A stretch of DNA of 64,000 nt from Actinomycetospora sp. NBRC 106375 (lineage in GTDB: Bacteria; Actinomycetota; Actinomycetes; Mycobacteriales; Pseudonocardiaceae). The notes under the pieces are model-generated. The model had not been told where the DNA came from. It saw nothing but the letters and a program-made list of their open reading frames with translations, and ran no database searches. Positions 61,427 to 64,000 of this stretch are shown in pieces. The translations under genes were made by a program, and so were the position numbers. Numbering within the stretch: the stretch's first letter is position 1; the number at the start of each line of letters is the position of its first letter. The DNA is taken from assembly GCF_030269665.1 (NCBI RefSeq), contig NZ_BSTS01000016.1:1-64000 (forward strand), in the 5' to 3' direction.

Positions 61427-62494
61427 GTGACGGTCCCCTTCTGGGTCTGGGCGGCCACGGTCGGTGGGATCGCCGTCCTCGTGGCCATCGACATCTGGCA
61501 CGCCCGCTCGCCGCACGAGGTCAGCTTCCGCGAGGCCACCCTCTGGTCGGTCATCTACATCGTCGTCGCCGTGCTGTTCGGGCTCGGGGTCTTGATCGTC
61601 GGCGGAACCCAGTCGGGCACCGAGTACTTCGCCGGGTACCTGGTCGAGAAGAGCCTCTCGGTCGACAACCTCTTCATCTTCGCGGTGATCCTCGGCCAGT
61701 TCGCCGTGCCGAAGCGCCACCAGCAGAAGGTGCTGCTCTGGGGTGTCATCGGCGCCCTGGTGATGCGCGCGATCTTCATCGCGATCGGCGCCGCGGTGAT
61801 CTCGGCGTTCGCGTTCGTCTTCGTCATCTTCGGGGCGTTCCTGCTGTACACGGCGTGGACGCTGATCCGCCAGCACGGTGCGGAGCCGAAGGACATGCAC
61901 GACAACCGGGCGGTCAGGCTCGTCCGCCGGTTCGTCACCGTGCACGAGGACGCGGGCGACCACGAGGGTCACTCCGACGACGGCAAGCTGCAGGCGCGTG
62001 TCAACGGCAAGTGGGGCGTGACGCCGCTCTTCATCGTCGTCGCGGTGATCCTCTCGGTGGACCTCGTGTTCGCCCTCGACTCGATCCCGGCGATCTTCGG
62101 CATCACGCAGAACGCGTACATCGTCTTCACCGCCAACGCGTTCGCGCTGCTCGGCCTGCGGGCGCTGTACTTCCTGCTCGTCGGCCTGCTCGACCGCCTC
62201 GTGCACCTGTCCTACGGCCTGGCGTTCATCCTCGCCTTCATCGGCGTCAAGCTGATCCTTCTCTATCTGCACGAGGACGTCTCGACCTCGATCCCCGAGG
62301 TGCCGACCTGGCTCTCGCTGGTCGTCATCGTCGTGACGCTGGCGGTGGTGACGGTGACGAGCCTGCGGGCGACCCGCAAGGCCCCGGACGACGCCCCCGA
62401 GGCGACGCCCGAGCTCGAGACCGGCGCGCAGGACGCGTCGCCGGAGCCGCCCGCCTCCGGCAGCACCGAGCAGGAGTCGCGCTCCTCGTCCTAG
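61427..62494 (+). CDS. TerC/Alx family integral membrane protein
   Basis: 355 aa from the GTG at 61427 with GGAGGAG upstream. Eight to nine membrane helices and the TerC signatures EKSLSVDNLFIFAVILGQFA and VAVILSVDLVFALDSIPAIF, whose paired Asp-Asn/Asp-Ser residues are the presumed metal-binding intramembrane acids. Alx/TerC proteins export Mn2+ and support secreted-protein metallation. A cytoplasmic loop (VTVHEDAGDHEGHSDDG) is His/Asp-rich, fitting metal sensing. The C terminus is an acidic Pro/Glu/Ser tail. It lies 9 bp upstream of DUF309. I could not find a clear Mn riboswitch in its 261-bp leader. Confidence 0.94.
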   Translation: MTVPFWVWAATVGGIAVLVAIDIWHARSPHEVSFREATLWSVIYIVVAVLFGLGVLIVGGTQSGTEYFAGYLVEKSLSVDNLFIFAVILGQFAVPKRHQQKVLLWGVIGALVMRAIFIAIGAAVISAFAFVFVIFGAFLLYTAWTLIRQHGAEPKDMHDNRAVRLVRRFVTVHEDAGDHEGHSDDGKLQARVNGKWGVTPLFIVVAVILSVDLVFALDSIPAIFGITQNAYIVFTANAFALLGLRALYFLLVGLLDRLVHLSYGLAFILAFIGVKLILLYLHEDVSTSIPEVPTWLSLVVIVVTLAVVTVTSLRATRKAPDDAPEATPELETGAQDASPEPPASGSTEQESRSSS

Positions 62495-62503
62495 GGTCGG
62501 GTC

Positions 62504-62959
62504 ATGGCCGACCGGGACCGGGACGAGGCAGGGCGGGCGCGCAACGCGCGTCCCCGCGACGCGTCCGGCCGCCCGCTCCCGCGGAGGGCCACGGGGGTCA
62601 CGCGCCCCGACGAGGAGGAGGACCTCACGCCCGACGAGGCGTTCGCCCGGGCACAGGCCCTGCTCGACGACGACCGCCCGTTCGACGCGCACGACGTCCT
62701 CGAGGGGCGGTGGAAAGCCGCGCCGGAGGAGGAGAAGCTCCTCTGGAAGGGCCTCGCCCAGCTCGCGGTCGGCCTCACCCACGAGCAGCGCGGCAACGCG
62801 CGCGGCGCGTCGGCCCTGCTGCGGCGCGGCGCGGCGACCGTGAGCGAGGCGCCCGACGCCGCCGCCCGCTACGGCGTCGACCCGACGGCGCTCTCCGGCT
62901 GGGCGACCGCCCGCGAGGCGTCGGGCCCCAGCGCTCCGGGTCTGGTGCTGCGCACGTGA
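62504..62959 (+). CDS. DUF309 domain protein
   Basis: 151 aa. After an Arg-rich start of about 35 residues comes the DUF309 helical domain: AFARAQALLDDDRPFDAHDV, LEGRWKAAPEEEKLLWKGLA and QLAVGLTHEQRGNARGASAL. The conserved pattern FxAHxVLExxW is present. Members are small helical proteins of unknown function. The gene is 9 bp after terC and probably in its operon. The TGA stop is inside the outer GTGAGC of a 40-nt hairpin. Confidence 0.9.
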   Translation: MADRDRDEAGRARNARPRDASGRPLPRRATGVTRPDEEEDLTPDEAFARAQALLDDDRPFDAHDVLEGRWKAAPEEEKLLWKGLAQLAVGLTHEQRGNARGASALLRRGAATVSEAPDAAARYGVDPTALSGWATAREASGPSAPGLVLRT

Positions 62960-62995
62960 GCACGTCGAGGTGCCGGAGCACTCCGAGGTGCTCAC
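62956..62995 (+). terminator. 40-nt GTGAGC hairpin (imperfect copy)
   Basis: GTGAGCACGTCGAGGTGC, loop CGGA, GCACTCCGAGGTGCTCAC: two mismatches in 18 bp. The first hexamer carries the DUF309 stop. Unlike the other four it separates two genes in the same direction, 26 bp before the lyase start. Confidence 0.65.
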
Positions 62996-63020
62996 GAGCC
63001 CGAAGGGCACACTGCTCGAC

Positions 63021-64000
63021 GTGACCACGCCGGGCCTGTTCGACGCCGTGCTCGCCCGCGGCGGTGCGCGGGACGCGACGAGCGACCGGGCGTGGGTGCG
63101 GGCGCTGCTCGACGTCGAGGCCGCCCTCGCCGCGGCCGCCGCGGACGTCGGCACGCTCGACCGCGACGACGCCGACGCCATCGCGGCGGCCTGCGAGCAG
63201 GCACCCGATCCCGGCGAGCTCGGCGAGGCCGCCGCGGCGTCGGGGAACCCCGTGGTGCCGCTGGTCGCCCAGCTCCGTCAGCGACTCGAGGGGTCCGCCG
63301 CCTCCGGGGTCCACCGCGGCGCCACCAGCCAGGACGTGCAGGACACCGCGGCGATGCTGGTGGCCCGCGACGCGGTCGGCGTCGTCGTCACCGATCTCCG
63401 CGCCGCCGCCGACGCCACGGCCGCTCTCGCCGCGGCCCACCGCGACCGCCCCGCGGCCGGCCGGACCCTGCTGCAGCAGGCCGCCCCGATCACCGCCGGG
63501 CTGCGGGCCGCGGGCTGGACGGCCGGTCTGGACGCGGCGGCCGAGGCGCTCGACGCCTGGCGCCCGGCCGTGCAGCTCGGCGGCGCGGTCGGGAACCTCG
63601 CCGCGTTCGACGGTCACGGACGGGCGGTCCGCGCCGCGCTCGCCCGGCGGCTCGGTCTCGTCGAGCCGGTGCTCGCCTGGCACACCGAGCGCGGGCGCGT
63701 CGCCGAGCTCGCCGGCCTCCTCGGCCGTGCCGGCGCCGCGACCGGGTCCGTCGCCACCGACCTCGTGCTGCTCGCGCAGACCGAGGTCGGGGAGGTGCGC
63801 GAGGACGTCCCGGGCCGCGGCGGGTCGTCGACCCTGCCCCACAAGCGCAACCCGGTCGCGGCGGTCTCCGCGCGGGCGGCCGCGATCGCCGCGCCGGGCC
63901 TCGTCGCCTCGGTGCTCACGGCGGCGTCGCTGCACGAGCACGAGCGCGCGGCCGGCCCGTGGCACGCCGAGTGGCGCCCGCTCACCGAGCTGCTGCGCAC
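63021..64000 (+). CDS. Lyase_1 family, 3-carboxy-cis,cis-muconate cycloisomerase-like (cut by window end)
   Basis: First 326 codons; no stop before the window ends. GTG at 63021 (VTTPGLFDAVLARGGARDAT) follows a repeat-bearing leader. Fumarase/aspartase fold: GVHRGATSQDVQDTAAMLVA carries the catalytic-helix Ser/Thr-His-Gln region as in PcaB, and GGSSTLPHKRNPVAAVSARA is the family signature loop (GSSxxPxKxNP). PcaB closes 3-carboxymuconate to the muconolactone in the protocatechuate branch of the beta-ketoadipate pathway. Full-length PcaB proteins are about 350-450 aa, so little is missing. Other lyases of this family (adenylosuccinate lyase-like) are less likely. Downstream pca genes outside the window would confirm it. 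Confidence 0.87.
   Translation, partial: MTTPGLFDAVLARGGARDATSDRAWVRALLDVEAALAAAAADVGTLDRDDADAIAAACEQAPDPGELGEAAAASGNPVVPLVAQLRQRLEGSAASGVHRGATSQDVQDTAAMLVARDAVGVVVTDLRAAADATAALAAAHRDRPAAGRTLLQQAAPITAGLRAAGWTAGLDAAAEALDAWRPAVQLGGAVGNLAAFDGHGRAVRAALARRLGLVEPVLAWHTERGRVAELAGLLGRAGAATGSVATDLVLLAQTEVGEVREDVPGRGGSSTLPHKRNPVAAVSARAAAIAAPGLVASVLTAASLHEHERAAGPWHAEWRPLTELLR

Overview
This is a very GC-rich (about three quarters G+C by eye) actinobacterial chromosome segment, most likely from the Pseudonocardiales (Pseudonocardia or Actinomycetospora type). The evidence is the GTG/ATG start usage with 4-base stop/start overlaps, the mutA-mutB-meaB cluster, a HAIR-type HspR site, actinobacterial families (DUF1707, DUF1918, DUF4190, class E sortase fold) and a mycobacterial-style htdX-fabG4-fadA2 block. 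No rRNA, tRNA, phage, IS element or CRISPR was recognised. The taxonomic call is an inference.

Layout. 0.2-11.6 kb: a GT4 glycosyltransferase, an AsnC/Lrp regulator with a divergent EamA transporter, a two-component system facing a secreted protein plus ABC exporter, an NmrA-type oxidoreductase with a divergent TetR regulator, and a malonyl-CoA-synthetase-like ligase. 11.8-13.2 kb: an unrecognised acidic protein with twelve tandem nine-residue Tyr/Trp-His-Pro repeats. 13.3-15.5 kb: a methyltransferase, a thioredoxin-reductase-like flavoprotein and an XRE-cupin regulator around a perfect operator. 15.6-21.4 kb: mutA, mutB and meaB with a toxin-antitoxin pair wedged between mutB and meaB. 21.4-25 kb: SRPBCC protein, dehalogenase-like hydrolase, P450 and an NAD(P)-binding protein. 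25-37.4 kb: two divergent catabolic operons around a GntR regulator (below). 37.5-51 kb: PhoD, a second two-component system with a DUF1707 membrane-stress type protein, two odd low-complexity proteins, DUF1918, a ClpC-like unfoldase and two MDR dehydrogenases. 51-64 kb: a sortase-fold protein without catalytic residues, the htdX-fabG4-fadA2 block with TetR and acyl-CoA oxidase, DUF4190, a phosphodiester glycosidase, TerC, DUF309 and a PcaB-like lyase cut by the window end.

The most striking system is at 30.2-37.4 kb. A GntR/FCD regulator and an MFS importer precede five tightly coupled genes: a UGSC-type selenoprotein fused to a second domain (in-frame TGA at 32603), a thioredoxin-reductase-like flavoprotein with a CATC centre, a second UGSC selenoprotein (in-frame TGA at 35181 followed by a near-textbook bacterial SECIS hairpin), and two stand-alone paralogues of the fused domain. 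Read naively, each selenoprotein gene looks like two broken ORFs. The divergent operon (25.0-30.1 kb: ADP-forming CoA ligase, enoyl-CoA hydratase, two acyl-CoA dehydrogenases) shares a GTATCCAATC operator candidate with the importer promoter. I infer a regulated pathway in which a substrate is imported, acted on by a selenium/flavin redox system, and oxidised as a CoA ester; the substrate is unknown.

A second theme is repeated intergenic palindromes: five exactly 40-nt hairpins of the form GTGAGC-N28-GCTCAC at gene 3' ends, several supplying the stop codon; a looser family of nested palindromes built on CGAACGG or GGAGCGAGGG arms; and two dispersed repeats (52 nt and about 35 nt), each with one copy inside a coding sequence.
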